Shown here piece by piece: positions 48,248-58,831 of a stretch of 64,000 nucleotides of DNA. The translations under genes and the position numbers were made by a program. Positions within the stretch are counted from its first letter, which is position 1. Every line of letters starts with the position of its first letter. The stretch is taken from assembly GCF_025685415.1 (NCBI RefSeq), contig NZ_JAGSYB010000001.1, positions 248,001 through 312,000 on the forward strand, in the 5' to 3' direction. The notes beneath the pieces were generated by a model, which was not told the origin of the DNA, searched no databases, and was given only the letters and a program-made list of their open reading frames with translations. The DNA is from Terriglobus aquaticus. GTDB taxonomy: Bacteria > Acidobacteriota > Terriglobia > Terriglobales > Acidobacteriaceae.

Positions 48248-49267
48248 TTACTTGCGTCCGATGACGAGCACCTGAAAGGTGTCGGGTAGGATCGCCGGTC
48301 TAGGCCTTGGGTTGGCAGCGGTTGCGGCTGGTCTTGCGCCCATTTCGGCAGACACGACATAGGCACGATCGGCTGCCTCGTCATACGCCATGGTGCGTGC
48401 GCCCTTCATGGTGGGCAGGGATTCGATCGTCTTGAACCCTGAGCTCGTGTCCACCACTGTCAGCACGCCGTCGCCGGAGGACGCGAAAGCAAGCTGGTGC
48501 TTCGGGTCAAACGCTGCCGCGTCCGGTCCATCCCCAATAGCGGCGGTGCCAACCTGCTTGCCGGTCTTCGTATCTACCACCGCCATCTTCTTCTCATCAC
48601 AGACCGCAAACAGTTGGCTGTGAGCGCGGTCGATCGCAAGACCCGATGGAGATTCGCAGTTGCTCAGCTTCCAGGTCGCGGTGAGCGCCTTCGTCCGGCT
48701 ATCCAGTGCCACGATGCTGTTCTTGTCTTCAATGTTGGCGAAGACATGGCCCTGTCCGTCCGGCTGTGGAAACTCGGGTTTGCCCGGTAGAGCGATCGTC
48801 GCGATCACACTGCGACTGGCCGTGTCGATCACCGTCACGTTGTTGCTTCGGCCATTGAAAGCCCAGACGGTCTTAGTCACCGGCTCAAAGGTGATCCCGT
48901 CTGGATTGGTTCCGGCGGGAATGGTTGCGACCGTCGCCAGGGTCTTGCGGTCGAACACCACGACTGCGTTGGCACCACCGTCGCTGATGTAGCCAAACTG
49001 CCCCGCGTCATCCAGAGCGACACCGTGCGTGCCTTTCAGACCCGAGATTGCGCCGACAGCAGCGCCCGTCTGAGTATCCAGCACCTCGACTCTCGAGTTA
49101 TGCGTCACGTATAGCCGGTGCGCTGCGGAGTCCGCGAGCAGGTAGTCCCATCCGCCCGTACCGCCAATCTTCCAGTGGTCGAGTACCTGGTAGGGTTGTT
49201 GCGCGGGAGCGCTTTGCAGCCCGAACGCCACGGCAACAGCAAGGGAGCCAAATCGAAGTCGGTTCAT
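48248..49267 (-). CDS. Secreted YncE-like beta-propeller protein
   Basis: 339 residues. Signal peptide 1-22 (LAVAVAFGLQSAPAQ), then about seven blade repeats with the YncE pattern (LYVTHNSRVEVLDTQTG, VWAFNGRSNNVTVIDTASR, AFASSGDGVLTVVDTSSG). Such propellers bind ligands or proteins in the periplasm. Function unknown. Convergent with the RND operon, and in the same minus-strand order as the kinase and regulator that follow. Confidence 0.88.
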   Translation of the reverse strand: MNRLRFGSLAVAVAFGLQSAPAQQPYQVLDHWKIGGTGGWDYLLADSAAHRLYVTHNSRVEVLDTQTGAAVGAISGLKGTHGVALDDAGQFGYISDGGANAVVVFDRKTLATVATIPAGTNPDGITFEPVTKTVWAFNGRSNNVTVIDTASRSVIATIALPGKPEFPQPDGQGHVFANIEDKNSIVALDSRTKALTATWKLSNCESPSGLAIDRAHSQLFAVCDEKKMAVVDTKTGKQVGTAAIGDGPDAAAFDPKHQLAFASSGDGVLTVVDTSSGFKTIESLPTMKGARTMAYDEAADRAYVVSAEMGARPAATAANPRPRPAILPDTFQVLVIGRK

Positions 49268-49315
49268 GGTTTCCTCAGGCTCCGAGGGGAGCGGAAACTA
49301 GTATCCGGCCGTCAC

Positions 49316-49332
49316 CTTAAGCGGTTATGAAG
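49316..49332 (-). promoter_or_regulatory. Possible second response-regulator box, upstream of the propeller gene
   Basis: On the minus strand CTTCAT, 5 nt, CTTAAG, about 50 nt before the propeller ATG and overlapping the end of the kinase gene. The layout matches the box at 42391, but one hexamer is imperfect, so this is tentative. Confidence 0.3.
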
Positions 49333-50711
49333 GTCACGTGCATCGTCGTTCCCACGCCCGGTGTACTTTCCACTCGGATGCTGCCCCCCGCCGATTCCAC
49401 AATGGACTTCGCGATAGCAAGGCCCAATCCCGTGCCTCCTGTCTCCCGGGAGCGCGATCGATCCTCCCGGTAGAAACGCTCGAAGACGTAGGGAAGAGCC
49501 TCCGGTGATATCCCGGAGCCACCATCGGCCACACTCAACTGGACTGATTGAGCAGTGCTTTGAACGACCGAGATAACAATCCCAGGCGATGTTGCTGTGC
49601 TGTGTTGAAGTGCATTCATCAGCAGGTTGGAAAGGAGCGTCTCTGCCGCATCCTGGCGCATGCGAACACGCGTGCCCGACTTAGCCACCACCTCTACAGT
49701 CACCTGCCGTTGATCCGCTACGGGCTTCACCAACTGCACCACACGGGTCACGGCGTCTGCGAGATCGATGGTGGGAAGATCAGGCTCCCGAGCTTCCTCA
49801 ACGCGCGCTAATTCGAGCATCTGCGCGATCAGAGTCTCCAGCCTTTCCACGTCATCCACCACTTCTTTGAGCCCCGCCTCATACTCCATTTCGGACCGGC
49901 GCCTCAGTAGCAACAACTGCGCCGACGAGCGGATGACCGCTACTGCGGTCTTAAGCTCATGTGCGGCATCACTGACGAATTGATGTTCCCGTGCAAACGA
50001 AGCGCGAACTCGGCCGATGGAATCGTTGAGGACCTGTGTGAGCGGACGAAGTTCGCTGAGCTCCATTGCAGAGGCCGGCGGATCGAAGGGAAAGGCCGGC
50101 GCATGGATCTCGCCTGCGGCGGAAGCGAGGTCTGCCAGTGGCCGCAACGTTCGACGAAGCAGCGGCGGAAGCGCAAACGCCATAGCTCCGGTCGCAAGCA
50201 GGATCGTCACGATATAGAAGCTCGTGGCCTCAAACACCTCGTGACGCAGATGCCCTTCCGGCACGGCATAGACCAGCGTTACGGGACGGCGCAGACCCAC
50301 CCCACCGTATTCGGCGCGATCGATCACGCGAACGGCATCTCGCTGGAAGACACGGTATTTCTCATGCTGCAAGCTAACCTCTCTAAAGCCTGCTTCTTCG
50401 CGCACGATGAGTGTGGGCGGAGCGCCCGGAGAGGAGCCCAGCAACCGGCCACCCTGGTTGTAGACCGCGAATATGTCGCGCGGAGGAAGCTTCAGCTCCG
50501 CTGGATCGATTGTCACGCTGGCGTCCACGTCCTCCGCGTCCTGTACGGCGCCCAACAGGGAATCGGCCCTGCCTTCGACCTGGACGTCAAGGGCGTGCAC
50601 GCGCGTGTGGAACTCGTGCAGGAGAGCAGCAGAAGACAACACGGCCGCGCACAGCAGTTGGGCAGCAATCGCCGCAACTACAGCTCGCTTGATAAGGGAA
50701 TTGCCCTTCAA
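49317..50711 (-). CDS. Sensor histidine kinase
   Basis: 464 residues. Two membrane helices (about 9-31 and 165-184) flank a periplasmic sensor of about 130 residues, followed by a HAMP-like linker. The phosphorylated His251 is in FVSDAAHELKTAVAVI, the N box in LLMNALQHS, and the G boxes in VADGGSGISPEAL and GGTGLGLAIAKSIVES. EnvZ/QseC-like layout. Overlaps the regulator gene by ATGA. Probably controls the adjacent efflux pump, by context. Confidence 0.95.
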   Translation of the reverse strand: MKGNSLIKRAVVAAIAAQLLCAAVLSSAALLHEFHTRVHALDVQVEGRADSLLGAVQDAEDVDASVTIDPAELKLPPRDIFAVYNQGGRLLGSSPGAPPTLIVREEAGFREVSLQHEKYRVFQRDAVRVIDRAEYGGVGLRRPVTLVYAVPEGHLRHEVFEATSFYIVTILLATGAMAFALPPLLRRTLRPLADLASAAGEIHAPAFPFDPPASAMELSELRPLTQVLNDSIGRVRASFAREHQFVSDAAHELKTAVAVIRSSAQLLLLRRRSEMEYEAGLKEVVDDVERLETLIAQMLELARVEEAREPDLPTIDLADAVTRVVQLVKPVADQRQVTVEVVAKSGTRVRMRQDAAETLLSNLLMNALQHSTATSPGIVISVVQSTAQSVQLSVADGGSGISPEALPYVFERFYREDRSRSRETGGTGLGLAIAKSIVESAGGSIRVESTPGVGTTMHVTFITA

Positions 50712-51385
50712 GGAGCCTCCGCCAATCGATACCCCCGGCCACGGAGGGTTTGCAGCAAATCCACGTTGGCAGCAATGCGTAGCTTCTTGCGCAGATTGGA
50801 GACGTGCGCTTCCACGACGTTGGAATGGTGCTCCCAGGTGAAGTCATAGAGGTGTTCCAGCAACTCACGCTTTGAGATCACAGCGCGCGGCCGAAACATT
50901 AGGTATTCAAGAATGCGGTACTCCGTAGGCGACAGATCGACTCGGCTCCCATTGACCTGGACGGTCTGTTCGCTCGTATGGAGCTGCACTACACCAAAAC
51001 GCAGGGCTGGTTCACTGGCGCCCTTACCGCGTCGGATCAGCGCACCCGCGCGGGCGATCAGCTCCCCAAGATCGAAGGGCTTGGTCATGTAATCATCGGC
51101 ACCGAGATTGAGCAGATCGATGGTCTTGCCCACCTCTGTCCTCGCGGTTAGGACCAGGATCGGGCTGGTATGACGCGCCGCCCGCATCCGGCGTACGACC
51201 TCGTCTCCACTTACCTTCGGGATCATCAGGTCCAGAACGACCAGGTCGTACAGGTTCGAGCCGCATAGCTGCACTGCATCGGCTCCGTCGTGCGCAACAT
51301 CCACGGCATAGCCTGGACCTTCCCGCAAAGCTCGTGCAACATTCTCTGCCAGTCGAACCTCGTCATCGACAACCAGGACCCGCAT
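50708..51385 (-). CDS. OmpR-family response regulator
   Basis: 225 residues. Receiver with the acidic pair in VVDDE, phosphoacceptor Asp52 in VVLDLMIPKVSG and switch Lys in YMTKPFDLGEL, followed by an OmpR winged-helix domain (LSPTEYRILEYLMFRP, HVSNLRKKLR, RGRGYRL). The start at 51385 has a strong GGAGGCGAT site; 12 extra upstream residues are not needed. First gene of the two-component operon. Confidence 0.96.
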   Translation of the reverse strand: MRVLVVDDEVRLAENVARALREGPGYAVDVAHDGADAVQLCGSNLYDLVVLDLMIPKVSGDEVVRRMRAARHTSPILVLTARTEVGKTIDLLNLGADDYMTKPFDLGELIARAGALIRRGKGASEPALRFGVVQLHTSEQTVQVNGSRVDLSPTEYRILEYLMFRPRAVISKRELLEHLYDFTWEHHSNVVEAHVSNLRKKLRIAANVDLLQTLRGRGYRLAEAP

Positions 51386-51477
51386 ATCGCCTCCACCACT
51401 ATTCTCCCCCGCTTCGCACAAATGCCGAAGCGATTCAGCGAAGCGTCCGCAAGGTCTGTGCAGTTGTGAAAAGAACC

Positions 51478-51502
51478 GGGCGCTCGCTTTCGCAGAGCGC
51501 CC
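51478..51502 (-). terminator. Terminator of clpC
   Basis: GGGCGCTC/GAGCGCCC stem with a 9-nt loop, followed on the minus strand by GGTTCTTTTC. It lies 35 nt after the clpC stop. Confidence 0.75.
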
Positions 51503-51537
51503 GTGGGCCGTACTGTGTTCCGTTCGTGTGAGTGACG

Positions 51538-54018
51538 CTACACGAGGCTGAGTGCGGAGCCTTCTACCTGCTCGTCACCTTCCTGCGAAACAGGACGGTA
51601 GAAGAGCTGATCGGGTCCCAGATAGACCTCAAGGAATGCCGGCCGCTGGGTGATGCTGCCAGCAATCAACGCCTCGGAGAGCGGGTCTTCCACATAGCGC
51701 TGCAAGGCGCGGCGCAGAGGACGGGCACCGTAGCTGCGGTCCGTCAGCGTCTTGTCGAGAATCCATTTCTTGGCCTCATCGTTCACGCTGATCGTGATCG
51801 CCTTGTGCACCAGGTTCGCGTTCAACTGCTGGACCAGGAGTTCAAGGATCTGCATCAGGTCGCTGTCCGACAAGGCAGTGAAGACAATGATCTCGTCCAG
51901 ACGATTGATGAACTCGGGGTTGAAGGCCTTCTTGACCTCACCCTTCACCATCTCTTCCATCTTGTCCGCGACCACCTCGTCCTTGCTGGACTGGAAGCCG
52001 AGACCTTCACGCTTCATCAGGTGCTTGGCGCCAATGTTCGACGTCATGATGAGGATCGTGTTCTTGAAATCGATGGTGTTGCCCAGACCGTCCGTCAGGT
52101 GACCGTCTTCAAACACCTGCAGCAGCAGGTTGAAGACGTCCGGATGCGCCTTCTCCACTTCGTCCAAGAGGACGACGGAGTACGGCGACCGCTTGACCCG
52201 TTCGGTGAGCTGACCACCCTCCTCGTAACCCACGTATCCCGGAGGCGAACCGATCAGCTTGCTCACAGAGTGCTTCTCCATGAACTCCGACATGTCGAAG
52301 CGGATCAGGCTCTTGTCCGAACCGAAGAGGAACTGGGCCAGCGTGCGCGCCATTTCCGTCTTGCCCACGCCGGTCGGTCCCAGGAACAGGAACGATCCGA
52401 TCGGCCGGCTCGGGTTCTTGAGCCCGGCACGCGAGCGGCGGATCGCACGGGCCAGGGCGCTGATTGCCTTGTCCTGTGAGATGACGCGCTTGTGCAGCTC
52501 TTCTTCAACGCGCAGCAGCTTCTGCGTCTCTTCTTCCTTGATCGACGTGATCGGCACACCGGTCCAGCGGCTGACAACGTCCTCGATGTCCTCGCGGGTC
52601 ACGATGCCGGCACTCGAATCGTCCAGATGGTACTTGTCGCGGAGGGCGCGCAGGTTGTCGCGCTCCTTGCGTTCCTCGTCGCTGTAGAAGCGCGCCTTCT
52701 CAAACTCCTTGTTGGAGATGGCATTTTCCATGCGGTGCACGATGAACTTGATACGCTTCTGCACATCGATCAGCTCGTCGGGCAGGGTGGTCTGCCGCAG
52801 CTTCACACGAGCACCCGCCTCGTCGATCAGATCGATCGCCTTGTCCGGCAGGAACCGGTCCGGAATGTAGCGATTCGAGTGCGAGACAGAGAAGCTGATT
52901 GCGTCGTCGGTATAGCTGACGGCGTGGAACTTCTCGTACCGCTCCTTGATGCCCATGATGATCTTTACGGCATCTTCCTCGTTCGGCGGCGGCACCTTGA
53001 CGGCCTGGAAGCGGCGCTCCAGCGAGCGATCCTTTTCGATCGACTTGCGGAACTCGCCCGGTGTCGTCGCACCGATGCACTGGATCTCGCCACGGCTCAG
53101 CGCCGGCTTGAGGATGTTCGCTGCATCTAGCGAGCCTTCGGCCGAACCCGCACCCACCAGCGTGTGCAACTCGTCAATAAAGACGATGCAGTTCTGGTTT
53201 TCCATCAACTCTTTCATGATGGTCTTCAGGCGCTCCTCAAACTGACCGCGGTACTTGGTTCCGGCCACAATCAGCGACAAGTCGAGCGACAGCACCCGCT
53301 TGTCCGCCAGGAAGCTCGGCACTTCTCCGTCAGCGATCTTCTGCGCTAAGCCTTCTACGATTGCGGTTTTACCCACGCCCGGTTCGCCGATCAGCACCGG
53401 GTTGTTCTTGGTGCGGCGGCACAGGATCTGGATCACCCGATCCACTTCTTGGTCGCGGCCCACAAGAGGATCCAGCGACTGGTCTGCTGCGGCCTGGGTC
53501 AGGTCGCGGCTGAACTCCGCCAGCATGCTCTGCTCCTGCTGCTGCTGGCCACCGCGCTGCTGCTGCTTCTGCTGGGCAGCCGGTTTTTCCTGTGTGCTGC
53601 GCTGCAGTTCCTCACGAATCTGCGGCAGCCGGAGACCACGCTCCATCAGGATCTCTGCGGCGAAGCACTTCTCCTCGCGCAGAAGCCCCAGCAGCAGGTG
53701 CTCCGTTCCAATGTGTTTGTGGCTCAGCCGTTCGGCTTCTTCCGCCGCGTAGGCCAGGACGCGCTTGCACTCATTGCTCAGCGGCAGGTCCACGCTGGTG
53801 GACACCTTTTCACGAATGGTCGTGTGCCCTTCAATCTGCTTGCGGATGGACTCGACCGACGCGTGCGACCGCAGAAAGCGATTCGTCAGCGCCTTGTCCT
53901 CACGCAGAAGTCCGAGCAGGAGGTGTTCCGTTTCGATGTACGGCGACCCGAACTGGCTCGCCTCGTAGCGCGCAAAAAAGATCACGCGCCGCGCTTTCTC
54001 CGTATAACGCTCGAACAT
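51538..54018 (-). CDS. clpC: ClpC-type AAA+ ATPase
   Basis: 826 residues. Unfoldase of the ClpCP system. Two N-terminal Clp repeats ([15 protein letters not shown] and [15 protein letters not shown]), a Gln-rich linker ([15 protein letters not shown]), first ATPase Walker [14 protein letters not shown], a UVR-like segment [15 protein letters not shown], second ATPase [15 protein letters not shown], and a [13 protein letters not shown] Walker B. Good AAGGGGGAG ribosome site. I find no HrcA (CIRCE) or CtsR-like repeat in the 285 nt upstream. Confidence 0.97.
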   Translation of the reverse strand: MFERYTEKARRVIFFARYEASQFGSPYIETEHLLLGLLREDKALTNRFLRSHASVESIRKQIEGHTTIREKVSTSVDLPLSNECKRVLAYAAEEAERLSHKHIGTEHLLLGLLREEKCFAAEILMERGLRLPQIREELQRSTQEKPAAQQKQQQRGGQQQQEQSMLAEFSRDLTQAAADQSLDPLVGRDQEVDRVIQILCRRTKNNPVLIGEPGVGKTAIVEGLAQKIADGEVPSFLADKRVLSLDLSLIVAGTKYRGQFEERLKTIMKELMENQNCIVFIDELHTLVGAGSAEGSLDAANILKPALSRGEIQCIGATTPGEFRKSIEKDRSLERRFQAVKVPPPNEEDAVKIIMGIKERYEKFHAVSYTDDAISFSVSHSNRYIPDRFLPDKAIDLIDEAGARVKLRQTTLPDELIDVQKRIKFIVHRMENAISNKEFEKARFYSDEERKERDNLRALRDKYHLDDSSAGIVTREDIEDVVSRWTGVPITSIKEEETQKLLRVEEELHKRVISQDKAISALARAIRRSRAGLKNPSRPIGSFLFLGPTGVGKTEMARTLAQFLFGSDKSLIRFDMSEFMEKHSVSKLIGSPPGYVGYEEGGQLTERVKRSPYSVVLLDEVEKAHPDVFNLLLQVFEDGHLTDGLGNTIDFKNTILIMTSNIGAKHLMKREGLGFQSSKDEVVADKMEEMVKGEVKKAFNPEFINRLDEIIVFTALSDSDLMQILELLVQQLNANLVHKAITISVNDEAKKWILDKTLTDRSYGARPLRRALQRYVEDPLSEALIAGSITQRPAFLEVYLGPDQLFYRPVSQEGDEQVEGSALSLV

Positions 54019-54303
54019 GCTCCCCCTTCGGCGTCCGTGGCAGCGTTTGCGGCCAGGCAGCCAATGGTTCCTTGCCCGTCGCCCTCAAAAGCGGTCGCCG
54101 TATGCGCCGTTTCTGTGGGAAACTCTTTCGGTGTTGCCGACCCGTCAAAGCCCGGCACACCGTTCCACTCTGTTCACGTTGCGCTAAGTCTATCTTTTCT
54201 TCGAATACGTCTACGGGATGCACCGAAGGTTAGGCAACACCCTACCAGCAAATCTGCGTGGCTCGGGACTTATTGGACGCTTCTCGGTGGAAAAAGAAGC
54301 ATC

Positions 54304-54993
<690 letters not shown>

Positions 54994-55045
54994 GTCTCCA
55001 TACTACGAAGCCCTCCGCGGTCGACGTCGACGCATCTGAACTCGC

Positions 55046-55321
55046 ATGATTCACCAGTTGCTCAACGCCGATCCGGACACGCTTCCGCCCGTGCTGCGGG
55101 CTTTGCAGCTTGCCGCGCGCGGAGACTGGCACGGAGCGCACGAATTGGCACAGGCCGGAAACGACCGGAACAGCGCATGGGTCCACGCCTACCTGCACCG
55201 CCAAGAAGGTGACCAGTTCAACGCGGAGTACTGGTACCGGCGCGCTGGCCGGCCCGTCTTTCAGGGATCTCTGGACGCCGAGTGGAACCACATCGCGGAT
55301 GCGCTCTATACGAACTCCTAA
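55046..55321 (+). CDS. Conserved small protein of unknown function
   Basis: 91 residues, mostly helical, soluble and rich in Trp, Tyr, His and Ala. ARGDWHGAHELAQAGND and HAYLHRQEGDQFNAEYWYRR give a TPR-like flavour without a full repeat. It is convergent with the GNAT gene, overlapping it by 4 nt. I do not recognise a named family, though the WVHAYLHRQEGD and WYRRAGRP stretches look like conserved cores. Confidence 0.65.
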   Translation: MIHQLLNADPDTLPPVLRALQLAARGDWHGAHELAQAGNDRNSAWVHAYLHRQEGDQFNAEYWYRRAGRPVFQGSLDAEWNHIADALYTNS

Positions 55322-55725
55322 TTTTCCGGATACCGGGTGTCGAGGATCACGCGGTCAACTCGATCGCTCGCAAAGCTCTCGCACCCCTGCTCGCGAGCCC
55401 ACATGCGTGATTCCCTCAGCAACGCCCTGGCGATCCCGGAGTGGCGCATCGGCTCACAGACATACAAGCCTTCGACATAGCCCACCCGTTTCCCGGGCAA
55501 CTCCGGTAGATCTCTCCGGATAGACAATTCCGCGAAGCCAACAATTGCTTCCTGCGTTTCCGCGACCAGCACGTGTTCCGGATCGACTGTCTGTCCGGCG
55601 AAGAAGCCGTGGATAACCTCGCCATGCTCCTCATCCTCGCCCGGCCACAGCGCGTAGCGCATCCGCTCCCACACGAGCCAGTCTTCAGGCGTGATCGGGC
55701 GAATGGAGACTGGTGGATTGCTCAT
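55318..55725 (-). CDS. GNAT acetyltransferase resembling aminoglycoside 6'-N-acetyltransferases, short C-terminus
   Basis: 135 residues from the ATG overlapping the glnD stop (ATGA). SIRPITPEDWLVWERMRYALWP, then VEGLYVCEPMRHSGIARALL with the acetyl-CoA P-loop RHSGIA, and CESFASD follow the AAC(6')-I family layout. That family normally continues about 20 more residues through ALGF to a final strand (VVYFKK-like). Here an unrelated VDRVILDTRYPEN ends the protein, so the last strand is missing or replaced. Resistance activity cannot be assumed. Confidence 0.78.
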   Translation of the reverse strand: MSNPPVSIRPITPEDWLVWERMRYALWPGEDEEHGEVIHGFFAGQTVDPEHVLVAETQEAIVGFAELSIRRDLPELPGKRVGYVEGLYVCEPMRHSGIARALLRESRMWAREQGCESFASDRVDRVILDTRYPEN

Positions 55726-58337
55726 CCATGTACGTCCGGAGTAAGCGCCGCCTCCAACGCCTTTTGCAAATCCGGCAGGTCGGCTGCATCGAGCACCGTC
55801 CCGTCGCGCCGCAGATAGAACACGTCGATGGCCGTGTCGCCCTCGGTGTCGATCAACGCCACCACGATGTCGCATCGTGCCTCGCCTAATGCTTGCGCAA
55901 CCGTGTACAGCAGACCCGGCTGGTCCTGCGCGATCACCTGCACGATGGTGGCGTGCGAGGACGAGGTTGTGTCGAACTGCACGCTCGTTTCCACGTGAAC
56001 CAGCGGATCGCGGCGCCGGCTGCGGCGTCGTGCGGCGATCATGCGGGCGGCCGCACCCTCGTCAAGCACTGCGTCGTGAACCGCTTTCAGCAGCCGGTCA
56101 CGCTCCTCAGGGTTCAACTCCAGAGTTCGAAAGCCATCGGTGAAGCGGAAGCTGTCCACAACCACACCGTGTGCATTGCTGAATGCGTCGGCCGTGATGA
56201 TGTTCATGCCAAAGCTCGAGAGGACACCGGCGATCCGAGCGAACAGCATCTGCCGATCGGGCGTGACCAGCGTGATCTCGCTGCGGTCCGCCCGCCAGTG
56301 CAGGTCCAGTTGCACGGCGTCCGTTGCGAGCCGCTTGCTCATCTCGAAATGTGTGCGAATCTGCTCCGGCGAACGCGTCTGCAGGTATCGCTGCGGAAAG
56401 CCCTCCAGGAAGCGCAGAGCCTCGCGGCTCTCCCCGGGCAGCAGGGCAGTGATGCGCTGCACCAGATCGCTGGAAACCCGGGCATCCACTCGCTCATCGT
56501 CCACATTACGGTCCAGGTAATTCGACGTCTGGATGTAAAGGCGCCACAGGTTTTCGGCCTTCCACGGCGTCAGCGCATCCGGGTGGACAGCGTTGATGTC
56601 TGCATAAGTGAATAATGTGAGCATGCGAAGCTCTTCCGGCGTCTGGACGCAACCGGCAAACGCTCGCACTGTCTCCGCATCGAAGATGTCCCGCCGCAAC
56701 GCGGCGCTCATCTCCAGGTGATTCTCGATCAGCCGCAGCACCAGGCCGCTCTCAAACGAGTCCCGATCGAGTCGCGCCAGGACCGCGCGGGCCAGCCGCG
56801 CACTTTCTACGGTGTGGCTGCCCATGGATCGGCCCTTGCCAGTATCGTGCAGAAGCGCTGCCAGGAACAGGAGTCCCGGGTGCTGCACCTCGCGCATCAG
56901 GCCGGCGAAGCGGCGCGCCCACTCTGCCATGGGGCCCTTCGTTTCGCCCACGGAAGACAGCCCGTGCAAGGTGTCCAACAAGACAAAGGTGTGCTCGTCA
57001 ACCGTGTAGCGGTGATACGCGTCCCGCACGACCAGAGCGTCAATGCCGTGGAACTCCGGCACGGTCAACTCCAGCAAACCCTGGGCGTGCATCGACCGCA
57101 ACGCCAGGCCCGCGTAGCGCCCGCACAGGATGCGTTCCATCTGTCGCCACAGGTGCTCGCCCTCGTCCATCTGCGCGTTCAGCACGGGTAATGCCTCTTC
57201 CACGCGGTCCTGCGATTCGCGGCTCATGGGCACGCCGCTTTCGCTCACGGCGGCAAACGCGCGCATCACCGCTTCGAAGTCCTGGGCCGGGTCGAAGCCG
57301 TTCGAACGCTGCAGGCGGAGCTGCCCGCCCTCAACCACGAATTCCTGCGCGGCGTCCTTGCGGCGCAGGAACTGCGGAACCCGCAGCAGCGGCTTGCTGC
57401 TGGGCAGTGCTGCCACACTCTGCTCCAGCCGCCGCTCCACCGCGCGCGCATACCGGAAGTACATCTGCATCCAGTACGCCGGATCGCGTGTTTCCGCATC
57501 GATCCCAACGCCCTCTGCAGCAGCGGCGTCCTGGGCCTTCCAGTCCAGCGCATTCACGTCGCGGCCATTGCGGAAGTGGAGAAAGCACCGGCATGATGCG
57601 AGGAAGGCGAAGGCGCGCTCGAATTCCGCCGAACCCGCCGAGTTCTCGCGCAGACGGTCTGCCGAGGGCGCAATCTTCCCGATCCACCCGCAGACATTCG
57701 CGTCCCGCAAACCGCCGGGGCAGTCCTTGATGTTGGGTTCCAGGTGGAAGATTGTGTCGCCATACCTGGCGTGCCGCTCTCGGGTAAGTTTCAGCAATCG
57801 CGCAGCGAGGGGCCGCCGCTCGGCCGCCAGAACGCCCGGTACCACCTCGTCGCAAACCCGGTCCGCCAGCACCCGGTTACCCACGAGCGCCCGAGCGTCC
57901 AACAGGGACAGCGTGAATTCCGTGTTCTCGGGATCGAACCGCTGGCACTCCGCAACCGTCCGGGTCGTGGCAGCCACGCGCACACCGGCATCCCACAGCG
58001 CCTGAGTCAGGGACCGGATGCGGTCTTTGAACTCCCGTTCTCCGCCAGCCTCCGCCACCACGAACAGCAGGTCCAGGTCAGAGGCGGGAAAAAGCTCGCG
58101 CCGGCCGTATCCGCCCACGGCCAGCAGGGCAGGGCCATCGACGGCATCTTCTGGGCCAACAGAACGGGCCCAGAGCGCGCGCACCATCCGGTCCGCCGCA
58201 TCCGACCGCGCCAGGATGGCCTGAGGTCCGCGGTACTGTGGCTCGCTGAAGAAGCGGGTGCGAATCGCATCCATCGCGGCGCTGTAGTCTGCCGTGGGGT
58301 CCTGTGGCAGGCCGCCCGCATTTGGCTCATGCTGCAT
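55722..58337 (-). CDS. glnD: Bifunctional PII uridylyltransferase/uridylyl-removing enzyme
   Basis: 871 residues. Senses glutamine and modifies PII. The nucleotidyltransferase motif VGGYGRRELFPASDLDLLF is near residue 74, the HD hydrolase LLHDTGKGRSMGSHTV is near 490, and two C-terminal ACT domains are at about 700-760 and 800-870. It follows glnB after 38 nt. The PII protein beside it carries the target tyrosine, so the pair is complete. Confidence 0.97.
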   Translation of the reverse strand: MQHEPNAGGLPQDPTADYSAAMDAIRTRFFSEPQYRGPQAILARSDAADRMVRALWARSVGPEDAVDGPALLAVGGYGRRELFPASDLDLLFVVAEAGGEREFKDRIRSLTQALWDAGVRVAATTRTVAECQRFDPENTEFTLSLLDARALVGNRVLADRVCDEVVPGVLAAERRPLAARLLKLTRERHARYGDTIFHLEPNIKDCPGGLRDANVCGWIGKIAPSADRLRENSAGSAEFERAFAFLASCRCFLHFRNGRDVNALDWKAQDAAAAEGVGIDAETRDPAYWMQMYFRYARAVERRLEQSVAALPSSKPLLRVPQFLRRKDAAQEFVVEGGQLRLQRSNGFDPAQDFEAVMRAFAAVSESGVPMSRESQDRVEEALPVLNAQMDEGEHLWRQMERILCGRYAGLALRSMHAQGLLELTVPEFHGIDALVVRDAYHRYTVDEHTFVLLDTLHGLSSVGETKGPMAEWARRFAGLMREVQHPGLLFLAALLHDTGKGRSMGSHTVESARLARAVLARLDRDSFESGLVLRLIENHLEMSAALRRDIFDAETVRAFAGCVQTPEELRMLTLFTYADINAVHPDALTPWKAENLWRLYIQTSNYLDRNVDDERVDARVSSDLVQRITALLPGESREALRFLEGFPQRYLQTRSPEQIRTHFEMSKRLATDAVQLDLHWRADRSEITLVTPDRQMLFARIAGVLSSFGMNIITADAFSNAHGVVVDSFRFTDGFRTLELNPEERDRLLKAVHDAVLDEGAAARMIAARRRSRRRDPLVHVETSVQFDTTSSSHATIVQVIAQDQPGLLYTVAQALGEARCDIVVALIDTEGDTAIDVFYLRRDGTVLDAADLPDLQKALEAALTPDVHG

Positions 58338-58375
58338 TAGCGCGCCTCCGGTCAGCCTGAGTCCTGCTGCACTCT

Positions 58376-58714
58376 TTAGAGTGCAACCTCGCCGCGATCT
58401 TCGTTGCGGATGCGAATCGCTTCATCCACCCGCGAGAGAAAGATCTTGCCATCACCAATCGATCCGGTCTGGGCTGCCGTAAGAATGGCTCGCACAGCGC
58501 GGTCCACCACGGCATCCGGAATCACCGCTTCGATCTTGATCTTCGGCAGGAGATCGACCGAGTACTCGCGTCCCCGGTAAAACTCCGTGTGGCCTTTTTG
58601 CCGACCGTGGCCGCGCGCCTCCAGGATGGTCATTCCCGTCACCCCGGCTTCGATCAGAGCTTCCTTCACCGCGTCCAGCTTGCCGGGCTGAATGACTGCT
58701 TCAATCTTCTGCAT
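58376..58714 (-). CDS. glnB: Nitrogen regulatory protein PII
   Basis: 112 residues from the ATG at 58714. Trimeric signal protein that binds ATP and 2-oxoglutarate. The T-loop GRQKGHTEFYRGREY includes the uridylylated Tyr51, followed by VDLLPKIKIEAV and GDGKIFLSRVDEAIRIRNE. Sitting between amtB and glnD, it fits both GlnB and GlnK. Linkage to amtB favours GlnK, but the symbols overlap. Confidence 0.96.
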   Translation of the reverse strand: MQKIEAVIQPGKLDAVKEALIEAGVTGMTILEARGHGRQKGHTEFYRGREYSVDLLPKIKIEAVIPDAVVDRAVRAILTAAQTGSIGDGKIFLSRVDEAIRIRNEDRGEVAL

Positions 58715-58831
58715 CGATTCTCCTTGCCACTCGTCGGGTGGCAGCAACGGGCTATTCTCGCATTCACGGCCGCGGTGCTGGCAAGGGAGGAACCTGATTC
58801 ATCTCCCCCGCCAGCGTGTGCCGGCTACTTG

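Noticed and set aside
54019-54303. CIRCE (HrcA) operator upstream of clpC
   Set aside because: No TTAGCACTC/GAGTGCTAA inverted repeat is present in the 285 nt.
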